Part shown: positions 25,696 to 31,353 of the stretch, piece after piece | How positions within the stretch are numbered: position 1 is the first letter of the stretch | How the letters are laid out: each line of letters opens with the position of its first letter | Origin: Hyalangium ruber | GTDB lineage: Bacteria; Myxococcota; Myxococcia; Myxococcales; Myxococcaceae | Length of the DNA: 64,000 bases | Assembly: GCF_034259325.1 (NCBI RefSeq) | Contig: NZ_JAXIVS010000007.1 | Location: 434,001 to 498,000 of the forward strand | Reading direction: 5' to 3' | Position numbers and translations under genes: made by a program | Notes under the pieces: generated by a model | Database searches by the model: none | What the model saw: only the letters and a program-made list of their open reading frames with translations | What the model was told of the DNA's origin: nothing

Positions 25696-27282
25696 TCACG
25701 GTGCGGGGGGATAGAGATACCTGAGGATCTGCTCGGCCCGAGCCGCCCAGGCGGCCTCGTTATGCCGGCCTCCTTCTACCTCCAGGTACTTGAGATCGCT
25801 GTCCAAGGCCCAGCCCTCGGCGATGAGCGCATCCCGCAAGAGGCGCGTATCGTTGACCGCGATCTGGGAGTCCCCCACAGAGGTATCCTCGTTGGTGCCA
25901 ATGTCCGCCCAGATTCTCAGCGGGAGTTTGCCGGAGAGGCTCTCGACCCGCGTGACGATGTCGCGATTGGCCCACCACACCGACGGCGAGACAACGCCGA
26001 GCCGCGTGAAGGTGCTCGAGTGCGTGAGTCCGAAGTACATGGACACGAGCCCTCCGAGGGACGAGCCCGCCACGCCGGTGTGCTCCGCCTCGGGCATGGT
26101 GCGATAGGTGGAGTCGATGAGCGGCTTGACGACCTCCACCAGCAGTCGGCCGTAGGCATCTGCCCTGCCTGCATCCGGGTACTGGGTGGTAGGCACCTGC
26201 GTATACTCAGCGATGCGATCCTGGGTGTTGTAGACGCCCACGATGATCATGGGCTCCACCTGCCCGGCCTCGACGAGGCGCTGGGCGGTCTCGTCCACTC
26301 CCCACTCGACATTGCCAAAGGCAGTCCGGGCGTTCATCAGGTTCTGCCCATCGTGCATGTACAACACGGAGTAGCGCCGGGTCGTCTGAGTGTCATATCC
26401 AGGCGGCAGCCAGACGATGAGCTGGCGGTTCCTGAGGCCCACGGAGGCCCCGTCCACATCGTGGTACTGGATGTTGCCGGTGAGCGTATCCGGCTGCTCC
26501 TCGACAGGCCCCAGGTCCCGCCAGCTCCCTACCTGGACGCTGATCCGGGCCGGCGCGGAAACGGCATGGAGGTGATTGTCGATCTCCCCTCCCTGAGCAT
26601 CCTTCTCCACCGAGTCCCAGGAACCACGGGTGACCTTGAACTCCAGGTTGGTGCCCGTGGCGAAGGGGATGCACGTGAAGTAGCGGCTGCCCGAGCTGCC
26701 CTTCTCGAGCTTCACCCCCGCGCCGTTCCACTCGCCCAGCGCCGGCTGATTGCCGGACAGCCAGATCTCCGCGTTCGCGGGTGTGTTGGCGGGCACCTCG
26801 ACCGAGAAGTGGACGGGAGGCCGCGCAGCATTACCGGCCAGCGACCACCGGGTGACGGTCGGTTTGACCTCGATGCCCTCGCGATCCGCGACCGTGAAGG
26901 AGCGGACATCCAGGATGCGTCCAATCGTGTCGACTTCCTGCGCACCGGAGCTGGAGAGGAGGATGTTGTAGGAGATGGTCTTCCTGACAGGAAGCACGGC
27001 TGACCCGCGGAAGTGTCCATCCGCGTCGCGCGTTAAAGTCAGGCCCGGCAGCTTCCAATTCCCCAGGGCCTCATCGTTTCCGATGATCGCCACGGTGGCG
27101 TCACAGGGGGTAGCGGCGGGGGTGGTGACGTCGAACTCAACCGCTACGCTCTCAAATGTGGGGGCGGGAGGAGGAGGCAGCGTCGGAATCTCATCTTCCG
27201 AGTCACTGCACCCCAGCAGGGGAGCCCCCAGGAGGGCTACCAGGGAAAGAATGACTCTGATGCCAGGAAGGGTCCTTGTCAT
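25696..27282 (-). CDS. Lipoprotein with two starch-binding-like domains and an esterase-D domain
   Basis: 528 residues from the ATG at 27282; lipobox LLGC with Cys25. Two CBM20-like modules follow (marked by GNDEALGNWK and SGNQPALGEWNGAG), then an alpha/beta-hydrolase of the esterase D/enterochelin esterase type with GSSLGG nucleophile elbow, a LPPGYD entry motif and a C-terminal GRHNEAAW histidine. It probably de-esterifies a polysaccharide- or siderophore-like substrate at the cell surface. The longer open frame upstream is not similar to anything I recognise. Confidence 0.8.
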   Translation of the reverse strand: MTRTLPGIRVILSLVALLGAPLLGCSDSEDEIPTLPPPPAPTFESVAVEFDVTTPAATPCDATVAIIGNDEALGNWKLPGLTLTRDADGHFRGSAVLPVRKTISYNILLSSSGAQEVDTIGRILDVRSFTVADREGIEVKPTVTRWSLAGNAARPPVHFSVEVPANTPANAEIWLSGNQPALGEWNGAGVKLEKGSSGSRYFTCIPFATGTNLEFKVTRGSWDSVEKDAQGGEIDNHLHAVSAPARISVQVGSWRDLGPVEEQPDTLTGNIQYHDVDGASVGLRNRQLIVWLPPGYDTQTTRRYSVLYMHDGQNLMNARTAFGNVEWGVDETAQRLVEAGQVEPMIIVGVYNTQDRIAEYTQVPTTQYPDAGRADAYGRLLVEVVKPLIDSTYRTMPEAEHTGVAGSSLGGLVSMYFGLTHSSTFTRLGVVSPSVWWANRDIVTRVESLSGKLPLRIWADIGTNEDTSVGDSQIAVNDTRLLRDALIAEGWALDSDLKYLEVEGGRHNEAAWAARAEQILRYLYPPAP

Positions 27283-27424
27283 GGGCGCGGAGCATACCCG
27301 CCTGGCCGACCTCCTTTCGACGAGGGCACCCAGGACGTCAGGAACCCGTCGCTCCCCACGTCCCGAGGGGCTTGGACTGGCCGCGCTCTCGTGGCATTGC
27401 TCCGAGTGAAAGGAAGTGACGGCG

Positions 27425-27670
27425 ATGGCGACCCTCAACATCACCTACAACGGGATGTCCGCGGACCTGCCGATGGAGCTGGACGGTCACGTGGCGGATG
27501 TGGACGTGCGGCGCATCGCGGTGGAGGTGGTGCGCTCCGGAGGCATGCCAGGGATGCATCTGGCCCACCTGCGAGACGACGCCTTCCAGAACTACGTCGT
27601 GGACCGCTTCCGCGGTCCGAGCGGCGACGAGCGCATCTACCTGCGCCCGAAGGTCCCCTTCGGGGCCTGA
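27425..27670 (+). CDS. Small protein of unknown function
   Basis: 81 residues; AAAGGAAG lies 8 bases before the ATG at 27425, which is preferred over the GTG at 27416 that falls inside this ribosome-binding site. The sequence begins MATLNITYNG and shows mixed alpha/beta character with no membrane segment. It starts the + strand run that leads to the tRNA array; a 39-codon ORF follows after 9 bp. Confidence 0.6.
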   Translation: MATLNITYNGMSADLPMELDGHVADVDVRRIAVEVVRSGGMPGMHLAHLRDDAFQNYVVDRFRGPSGDERIYLRPKVPFGA

Positions 27671-27679
27671 GGAGAAGCC

Positions 27680-27799
27680 ATGCGCGTCGTCATCTTCGAT
27701 CGAGCGGAGTCCAAGAACTTGCAGGACTGCGTGAAGCACGGCGTGTGGCGGGATGTGCTGGTGAATATGACGTCGGTGCTGCCCACTATGGGCAACTGA
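27680..27799 (+). CDS. 39-residue ORF ending at a terminator
   Basis: The ORF starts at 27680 with GGAGAA upstream and ends at TGA 27797-27799, where a terminator hairpin begins. The peptide (MRVVIFDRAESK start) uses 19 of the 20 amino acids, lacking only Tyr. It may be a truncated protein or a leader peptide. Confidence 0.4.
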   Translation: MRVVIFDRAESKNLQDCVKHGVWRDVLVNMTSVLPTMGN

Positions 27800-27838
27800 A
27801 AAAGGCCTCGGAGCTTCGTGCTCCGGGGCCTTTTTCTT
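27799..27838 (+). terminator. Intrinsic terminator after the small ORFs
   Basis: Extended hairpin AAAAAGGCC...GGCCTTTTT with an inner CGGAG/CTCCG stem, then T-rich sequence. It begins on the last base of the upstream stop codon. Confidence 0.85.
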
Positions 27839-27975
27839 TTCTTGTCTCTTCGTGCTTCGTGGCTCTCTCCCCTTCCTTAATAAAGGTGGCGGAGAGAGGC
27901 CGCGCACGGAGAATCCATGCGCTTGTCAGGAAGAATTATTCGCCGCGTCTTTTCTCGATGAAAGGAGCGGTGACC

Positions 27976-28128
27976 ATGGCAACGGTGACGAAGCAGAGCG
28001 CGATGAACCCCAAGCACACTGATAACTTTGCCGGTTGCATCGATTCGCTCCCGAGCACCTGCCTGGTCGCCGCTCCGGTGGTCTCTTCCGGACCCTGGCT
28101 GTATCGCGGCAGTCCACCCGGTTTCTGA
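27976..28128 (+). CDS. 50-residue ORF upstream of the tRNA array
   Basis: ATG at 27976 with AGGAG 8 bases upstream. The peptide (MATVTKQSAMNPKH start) uses 19 amino acids, lacking only Glu, and has two Cys. A strong terminator follows 38 bp later. It could be a small protein, a precursor peptide or a leader ORF; nothing identifies it. Confidence 0.4.
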   Translation: MATVTKQSAMNPKHTDNFAGCIDSLPSTCLVAAPVVSSGPWLYRGSPPGF

Positions 28129-28166
28129 CCGTCAGCGCCTCCTCCCTTCCCGAGGCGTTACGGACC

Positions 28167-28207
28167 AGAGGCCGGGCTCCCGAAAGGGATCCCGGCCTCT
28201 CTGTTTT
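28167..28207 (+). terminator. Intrinsic terminator just before the tRNA array
   Basis: A perfect 10-bp stem (AGAGGCCGGG with CCCGGCCTCT) followed by CTGTTTT, 18 bp upstream of the first tRNA. Either the array has its own promoter in this short gap or readthrough is regulated here. Confidence 0.8.
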
Positions 28208-28224
28208 CCGAGCTTCACCTCAAC

Positions 28225-28310
28225 GGGGATGTAGAGCGTTACGGAGACGCGCTGGCCTGTAGAGCCGGAGCCGCACGGCGGCCCACTGAGTTCAACTCTC
28301 AGCGTCCCCA
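28225..28310 (+). tRNA. tRNA-Tyr (GTA), class II
   Basis: Acceptor GGGGATG/CGTCCCC, anticodon loop CTGTAGA, T-arm CTGAG-TTCAACT-CTCAG, discriminator A. It keeps a long variable arm (GCCG/CGGC type), as bacterial Tyr tRNAs do. No CCA is encoded. First gene of the array. Confidence 0.8.
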
Positions 28311-28397
28311 CTTCACACAGTACCCAAGGCAGTGGCTTGTTCTCTGACAACTGAATCGCAGTGGTGAAGTTCGCCCGCCAATAATGGGGCGACAAAC

Positions 28398-28468
28398 GCC
28401 TCCGTAGCTCATTGGTCGAGCATCCGCCTCTTAAGCGGACGGTGAGGGTTCGATTCCCTCCGGGGGTA
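28398..28468 (+). tRNA. tRNA-Lys (CTT)
   Basis: Anticodon arm TCCGC-CTCTTAA-GCGGA, T-arm GAGGG-TTCGATT-CCCTC, discriminator A. Acceptor begins with a G-T wobble pair. 71 nt. The 87-bp gap before it holds no tRNA I can fold. Confidence 0.8.
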
Positions 28469-28480
28469 CTCGCAGCACAC

Positions 28481-28551
28481 GCGGGTGTCGTCTAGTGGCA
28501 AGACTCCGGTCTCCCATGCCGGCAACACGGGTTCGAGTCCCGTCACCCGCT
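28481..28551 (+). tRNA. tRNA-Gly (CCC)
   Basis: Acceptor GCGGGTG/CACCCGC perfect, loop CTCCCAT, discriminator T as expected for Gly. 71 nt. Confidence 0.85.
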
Positions 28552-28559
28552 TCACCCAT

Positions 28560-28631
28560 ACCGGGATCGTCTAACTGGCAGGATGGCGGGCTCTGACCCC
28601 GCAGGTGCAGGTTCAAAGCCTGCTCCCGGTG
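28560..28631 (+). tRNA. tRNA-Gln (CTG)
   Basis: Acceptor ACCGGGA/TCCCGGT, anticodon arm GCGGG-CTCTGAC-CCCGC, T-loop TTCAAAG, discriminator G as in Gln tRNAs. Confidence 0.85.
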
Positions 28632-28651
28632 CTCTGAAGTACGCAGCATAT

Positions 28652-28725
28652 TCGGTGGTAGCTCAACTGGCAGCAGCACGCGGCTGTTAACCGCGGGGTT
28701 GAGGGTTCGAATCCCTCCCACCGAG
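28652..28725 (+). tRNA. tRNA-Asn (GTT)
   Basis: Acceptor TCGGTGG/CCACCGA, loop CTGTTAA, T-arm GAGGG-TTCGAAT-CCCTC, discriminator G. Confidence 0.85.
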
Positions 28726-28736
28726 CTGACTCACAT

Positions 28737-28807
28737 GGCTTGTTCCGCCCGGGGCGGCGGCGGTCTGCAAAACCGTCTGGTGGCGGGTTCAACTCCCGCA
28801 CAAGCCT
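28737..28807 (+). tRNA. tRNA-Cys (GCA)
   Basis: Acceptor GGCTTGT/ACAAGCC, loop CTGCAAA, T-arm GCGGG-TTCAACT-CCCGC, discriminator T. The D-arm is compressed: CGCC/GGCG with a 6-nt loop and no spacer base before the anticodon stem. Confidence 0.8.
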
Positions 28808-28816
28808 TCACCTTCT

Positions 28817-28889
28817 GCCTCGTTCGTCTATCGGCATAGGACACCACACTCTCACTGTGGAAAGGCGGGTTCGACTCCCGCACGAGGTA
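28817..28889 (+). tRNA. tRNA-Glu (CTC)
   Basis: Acceptor GCCTCGT/ACGAGGT, anticodon arm CCACA-CTCTCAC-TGTGG, T-arm GCGGG-TTCGACT-CCCGC, discriminator A. Confidence 0.85.
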
Positions 28890-28905
28890 CTCGCAACACG
28901 TTTCA

Positions 28906-28981
28906 CGGGATGTAGCTCAGCTTGGACGAGAGCGCGCGCTTGGGGTGCGCGAGGTCGCTGGTTCGAATCCAGTCATCCCGA
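28906..28981 (+). tRNA. tRNA-Pro (GGG)
   Basis: Acceptor CGGGATG/CATCCCG with the C1-G72 pair usual in Pro tRNAs; anticodon arm CGCGC-TTGGGGT-GCGCG; discriminator A. Confidence 0.85.
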
Positions 28982-28990
28982 CTTCTTTCT

Positions 28991-29064
28991 CTGGGTGTGG
29001 CTCAGCTTGGTAGAGCGCACGGTTCGGATCCGTGAGGTCGCAGGTTCAAGTCCTGCCACCCAGA
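28991..29064 (+). tRNA. tRNA-Pro (CGG)
   Basis: Acceptor CTGGGTG/CACCCAG, anticodon arm CACGG-TTCGGAT-CCGTG, discriminator A. Confidence 0.85.
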
Positions 29065-29076
29065 CTCGTAGCACCA

Positions 29077-29147
29077 CGGGGTATGGCCCAATGGTAGGGC
29101 TCTCGTCTGATACGCGAGCGGTCCTGGTTCGATTCCAGGTGCCCCGA
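29077..29147 (+). tRNA. tRNA-Ile (GAT)
   Basis: Acceptor CGGGGTA/TGCCCCG, loop CTGATAC, T-arm CCTGG-TTCGATT-CCAGG, discriminator A. A C1-G72 pair is unusual for Ile. Confidence 0.8.
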
Positions 29148-29154
29148 CTGACTT

Positions 29155-29225
29155 GCTCTTGGATGCGATTGGATCGCAGCGCGGCCGTCTACCGCGTGAA
29201 CAGGGTTCGATTCCCTGCAGGAGCG
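29155..29225 (+). tRNA. tRNA-Asp (GTC), with C33
   Basis: Acceptor GCTCTTG/CAGGAGC and anticodon stem CGCGG/CCGCG pair well; the loop reads CCGTCTA, so the near-universal U33 is C. Discriminator G agrees with Asp. T-arm CAGGG-TTCGATT-CCCTG. Confidence 0.7.
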
Positions 29226-29241
29226 CTCGCAGCACCCTTTT

Positions 29242-29314
29242 GCCGCCTTTGCGTAGATGGTTCGCGCGCCTGATTGAAAAACAGGAGGACCCAGTTCGAT
29301 TCTGGGAGACGGCA
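29242..29314 (+). tRNA. tRNA-Phe (GAA), with stem mismatches
   Basis: Loop TTGAAAA gives GAA. There is one C-A mismatch in the acceptor (GCCGCCT/AGACGGC) and an A-A mismatch at the top of the anticodon stem. T-arm CCCAG-TTCGATT-CTGGG is perfect; discriminator A. Confidence 0.7.
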
Positions 29315-29331
29315 CTCTTGCTTCACCGTGT

Positions 29332-29399
29332 AGGCCGCGCTCCGGGAGCAGCTTGGACTCCAAATCCGGGCGTGCAGGGTTCAACTCCTTGGCGGCCTG
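29332..29399 (+). tRNA. tRNA-Trp (CCA), shortened D-arm
   Basis: Only 68 nt. Acceptor AGGCCGC/GCGGCCT is perfect and the loop CTCCAAA gives CCA, discriminator G. The linker bases 8-9 are missing and the D-loop is reduced to about three bases (GCTC-CGG-GAGC). Confidence 0.65.
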
Positions 29400-29403
29400 C
29401 CAT

Positions 29404-29476
29404 GCCCTTGTAGCTCAGCAGGAAGAGCACCGGTTTCGTAAACCGGGGGTCGTCGGTTCGAACCCGACCGAGGGCA
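29404..29476 (+). tRNA. tRNA-Thr (CGT)
   Basis: Acceptor GCCCTTG/CGAGGGC, anticodon arm CCGGT-TTCGTAA-ACCGG, T-arm GTCGG-TTCGAAC-CCGAC, discriminator A. Confidence 0.85.
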
Positions 29477-29496
29477 CTCGCAGTACCAAAGGTTTT

Positions 29497-29568
29497 GCTG
29501 CCGTGGCCGAGAGGTGAGGCACCTGAGCGCCACTCAGGACCATGCGGGTTCGAGTCCCGCCGGCAGCT
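29497..29568 (+). tRNA. tRNA-Gly (GCC), with C33
   Basis: Acceptor GCTGCCG/CGGCAGC, anticodon stem CCTGA/TCAGG perfect, loop GCGCCAC: anticodon GCC with C at position 33. Discriminator T fits Gly. Confidence 0.7.
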
Positions 29569-29572
29569 CCAT

Positions 29573-29643
29573 GGGCCCGTAGTTCAGCGGGAGAATTCTC
29601 GGTTTGCACCCGAGAGACCCGGGTTCGAATCCCGGCGGGTCCA
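29573..29643 (+). tRNA. tRNA-Ala (TGC)
   Basis: Acceptor GGGCCCG/CGGGTCC contains the G3-T70 wobble that is the Ala identity element. Loop TTTGCAC, discriminator A. Confidence 0.85.
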
Positions 29644-29670
29644 CTTGCTTCACTTGCTTCAGTTGTCTTT

Positions 29671-29744
29671 GGCTCCGTAGCTCAACGGATTAGAGCGCTC
29701 GGCTACGAACCGAGAGGCTGCAGGTTCGAATCCTGCCGGAGCCA
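29671..29744 (+). tRNA. tRNA-Arg (ACG)
   Basis: Acceptor GGCTCCG/CGGAGCC, anticodon arm CTCGG-CTACGAA-CCGAG (A34, expected to become inosine), discriminator A. Confidence 0.88.
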
Positions 29745-29752
29745 CTTGTCTT

Positions 29753-29826
29753 GCCCCTGTAGCTCAGTGGAACAGAGCGCACGGTTCCGAACCGTGAGGC
29801 CGCAGGTTCGATCCCTGCCAGGGGTA
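29753..29826 (+). tRNA. tRNA-Arg (CCG)
   Basis: Acceptor GCCCCTG/CAGGGGT, anticodon arm CACGG-TTCCGAA-CCGTG, T-arm GCAGG-TTCGATC-CCTGC, discriminator A. Confidence 0.85.
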
Positions 29827-29832
29827 CTCGAG

Positions 29833-29907
29833 GCTTCCGTAGCTCAGGGGATGAAGAGCAGGCGCGTCCTAAGCGCACGGTCGCAGGTTCAAATCCTGCC
29901 GGAAGCA
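29833..29907 (+). tRNA. tRNA-Arg (CCT)
   Basis: Acceptor GCTTCCG/CGGAAGC. The preferred fold gives loop GTCCTAA with U33 and anticodon CCT; the outermost anticodon-stem pair is a G-A mismatch. Discriminator A. Confidence 0.75.
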
Positions 29908-29921
29908 CAGCCAACGTTTCT

Positions 29922-29993
29922 TGCGGGGAGGGGCCGGACGCCCCACCGGGTCTCATACGCCTGAGCCACAGGGTTCGACTCCCTGCTCCGCAA
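29922..29993 (+). tRNA. tRNA-Met (CAT)
   Basis: Acceptor TGCGGGG/CTCCGCA, loop CTCATAC, T-arm CAGGG-TTCGACT-CCCTG. A paired first base and absence of three consecutive GC pairs below the anticodon loop point to elongator Met; a lysidine-type Ile tRNA cannot be excluded. Confidence 0.75.
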
Positions 29994-30001
29994 CTTCTCA
30001 T

Positions 30002-30074
30002 GCACGCCGAGCCAGCTGGAGACGGCGTCGGTCCCACATACCGATTTCGCTGGGTTCGATCCCCAGGGCGTGCA
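30002..30074 (+). tRNA. tRNA-Val (CAC), with C33
   Basis: Acceptor GCACGCC/GGCGTGC and anticodon stem TCGGT/ACCGA are perfect; loop CCCACAT has C33. Discriminator A. Confidence 0.7.
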
Positions 30075-30080
30075 CTCAAA

Positions 30081-30155
30081 GCCGGAGTAGCCCAACTTGG
30101 TAGAGGCGCCAGATCGAGAGTCTGGAGGTTGAGGGTTCGACTCCCTCTTCCGGCA
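30081..30155 (+). tRNA. tRNA with Leu anticodon GAG, class I, C33
   Basis: Anticodon arm CCAGA-TCGAGAG-TCTGG, T-arm GAGGG-TTCGACT-CCCTC, discriminator A. The variable region is only about five bases, whereas bacterial Leu tRNAs have a long arm. Position 33 is C. Confidence 0.65.
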
Positions 30156-30169
30156 CTGCAGAAATTCAT

Positions 30170-30243
30170 GCCGCGGTAGCCCAACTGGTAGAGGCACTGC
30201 ACTCAGAATGCAGCGAGTGCGGGTTCGAATCCCGCCCACGGCA
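30170..30243 (+). tRNA. tRNA with Leu anticodon CAG, class I
   Basis: Anticodon arm CTGCA-CTCAGAA-TGCAG, T-arm GCGGG-TTCGAAT-CCCGC, discriminator A. Short variable region; one C-A mismatch in the acceptor (GCCGCGG/CCACGGC). Confidence 0.7.
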
Positions 30244-30265
30244 CTTGTGAAGCTCCCGTAGTCCC

Positions 30266-30340
30266 GTCCGCGTGGCCCAATCGGGAGAGGCGGCTGGCTC
30301 AAACCCAGCTCAGGTGCGAGTTCGAACCTCGCCGCGGACA
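30266..30340 (+). tRNA. tRNA with Leu anticodon CAA, class I
   Basis: Acceptor GTCCGCG/CGCGGAC perfect, anticodon arm GCTGG-CTCAAAC-CCAGC, T-arm GCGAG-TTCGAAC-CTCGC, discriminator A. Again a short variable region instead of the class II arm. It ends 23 bp before the HNH start codon. Confidence 0.7.
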
Positions 30341-30363
30341 AAAATCAGAAAGGAAACCGTGTC

Positions 30364-30906
30364 ATGGAGACGCTGGTGTTGAGCCAGGCCTATGAGCCCG
30401 TCGCGCGTGTGGCATGGCAGCGCGCGATGATGCTCATCTGGCAGGGCAAGGTCGAGGTGGTCGAGGAGTACGAGGATCGCTTCGTCCGTTCGGTGACCCT
30501 CGAGATCAAGATGCCGTCGATCATCCGCTTCATGAGCTACTTCCGGCAGCGGCAGCGGGGCATCAAGTTCAGCCGGGACAACGTGTACATGCGTGACGGC
30601 TGCAAGTGCCAGTACTGCGGCAAGAAGGTGTCTCGGCCCGAGGCCACGTACGACCACGTGATTCCCCGCGCCCAGGGTGGCAAGACGACCTGGGAGAACG
30701 TGGTGATCGCGTGCGTGCCCTGCAACCAGAAGAAGGGCAACCGGACGCCGGCGAAGGCCGGGATGTTGCTGCGCATCACGCCGGTGAAGCCCAAGAGGCT
30801 GCCGGAGTCGCTGCACTTCACCTTCGGCTACGAGAAGGGCATGCCCATCTCGTGGCGGAAGTTCCTCCGTGACGTCGCGTACTGGCACACGGAGTTGGAG
30901 GAGTGA
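30364..30906 (+). CDS. HNH endonuclease embedded in the tRNA array
   Basis: 180 residues; AAGGA 9 bases before the ATG. A zinc-stabilised HNH fold is clear: CQYC (82-85), the DHV motif with H98 followed by PRAQGG, N112 in ENVV, CVPC (117-120) and N121 before KKG. Free-standing HNH nucleases cut DNA in most known cases; some target RNA or act in phage defence or mobility. The gene lies between tRNA-Leu(CAA) and the first Ser tRNA in the same orientation, so it probably shares the array transcript. Its target is unknown. Confidence 0.85.
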   Translation: METLVLSQAYEPVARVAWQRAMMLIWQGKVEVVEEYEDRFVRSVTLEIKMPSIIRFMSYFRQRQRGIKFSRDNVYMRDGCKCQYCGKKVSRPEATYDHVIPRAQGGKTTWENVVIACVPCNQKKGNRTPAKAGMLLRITPVKPKRLPESLHFTFGYEKGMPISWRKFLRDVAYWHTELEE

Positions 30907-30914
30907 GGCCCGGG

Positions 30915-31004
30915 TAAAGGGGGGTCACCAGAGGTGGTCCCCGCCACCGCTCCGCTCCGGAACGGAGCATCAGGTGGAGCGGGGGTGCGCCAGAGGCGGC
31001 CCCC
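30915..31004 (+). other. Structured intergenic segment with two related hairpins
   Basis: Two hairpins with the same AGA loop occur about 60 bp apart: GGGGTCACC-AGA-GGTGGTCCCC and GGGGGTGCGCC-AGA-GGCGGCCCCC. Between them is a third, GCTCCG-GAA-CGGAGC, enclosed by CCACC/GGTGG. The paired changes (CACC/GGTG versus CGCC/GGCG) suggest selection for RNA structure. It follows the HNH stop and precedes the Ser tRNAs. Confidence 0.5.
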
Positions 31005-31025
31005 ACCCGTAGAGCCTCCCCGCGC

Positions 31026-31061
31026 GCCGGCAGGCGGGTCCGCTGCTGCCGGCACCTTTTT
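31026..31061 (+). terminator. Terminator-like hairpin before the Ser tRNAs
   Basis: Stem GCCGGCA/TGCCGGC with an inner GCGG/CCGC helix, then ACC and six T. The last T abuts the first Ser tRNA, so it could equally be a processing or attenuation site. Confidence 0.5.
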
Positions 31062-31145
31062 GGAAGGTCAACGTCGGAGGCCGACGGCCCGTCTCGAAAG
31101 CGGTGCGAGTGCCAAGCGCTTGGGGTTCGAGTCCCCTGCCTTCCT
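31062..31145 (+). tRNA. tRNA-Ser (CGA), class II
   Basis: Acceptor GGAAGGT/GCCTTCC, loop CTCGAAA, long variable arm AGTGC-CAA-GCGCT, T-loop TTCGAGT. The discriminator reads T rather than the usual G, and one T-stem pair is mismatched. Confidence 0.7.
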
Positions 31146-31158
31146 TCTGTTGAAGTCT

Positions 31159-31243
31159 GGAGCGTGCGTGCCGGGTGGCCGGCAGCCTGGCTGGAAACCA
31201 GGAGAGCCCCATGGGGCTCGTGGTTCGACTCCACCTCGCTCCG
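31159..31243 (+). tRNA. tRNA-Ser (GGA), class II
   Basis: Acceptor GGAGCGT/TCGCTCC (six pairs), anticodon arm CCTGG-CTGGAAA-CCAGG, strong variable arm GAGCCC/GGGCTC, discriminator G. Confidence 0.8.
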
Positions 31244-31253
31244 TAGTTGGATT

Positions 31254-31341
31254 GGAAGAGTGAACTGGTGATGGCACCAGGCCCCGTTGCTAGCGGGTGC
31301 GGACCGGCTCCCGGTCTGAGGTTCGAGTCCTCCGCCTTCCG
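31254..31341 (+). tRNA. tRNA-Ser (GCT), class II
   Basis: Loop TTGCTAG, variable arm GACCGG-CTC-CCGGTC, T-loop TTCGAGT, discriminator G. The acceptor GGAAGAG/GCCTTCC has two mismatches at its inner end. Confidence 0.65.
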
Positions 31342-31353
31342 TATATTGGAGTT

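Noticed and set aside
28311-28397. A His tRNA to complete the amino-acid set
   Set aside because: The gap is long enough, but I found no acceptor pairing, T-arm or GTG anticodon loop there.
29833-29907. Amber-suppressor reading (CTA) of the Arg(CCT) gene
   Set aside because: A one-base shift gives CTA but puts C at position 33 and leaves a mismatch inside the stem; the CCT fold keeps U33 and only an outer mismatch.
28225-30340. Protein-coding ORFs on both strands over the tRNA array
   Set aside because: They are products of the GC-rich tRNA repeats: their repeated peptides mirror T-arm sequence and they lack ribosome-binding sites.
30364-31341. Group I intron or homing element carrying the HNH gene
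   Set aside because: No tRNA is interrupted and no intron core motifs were seen around the gene.
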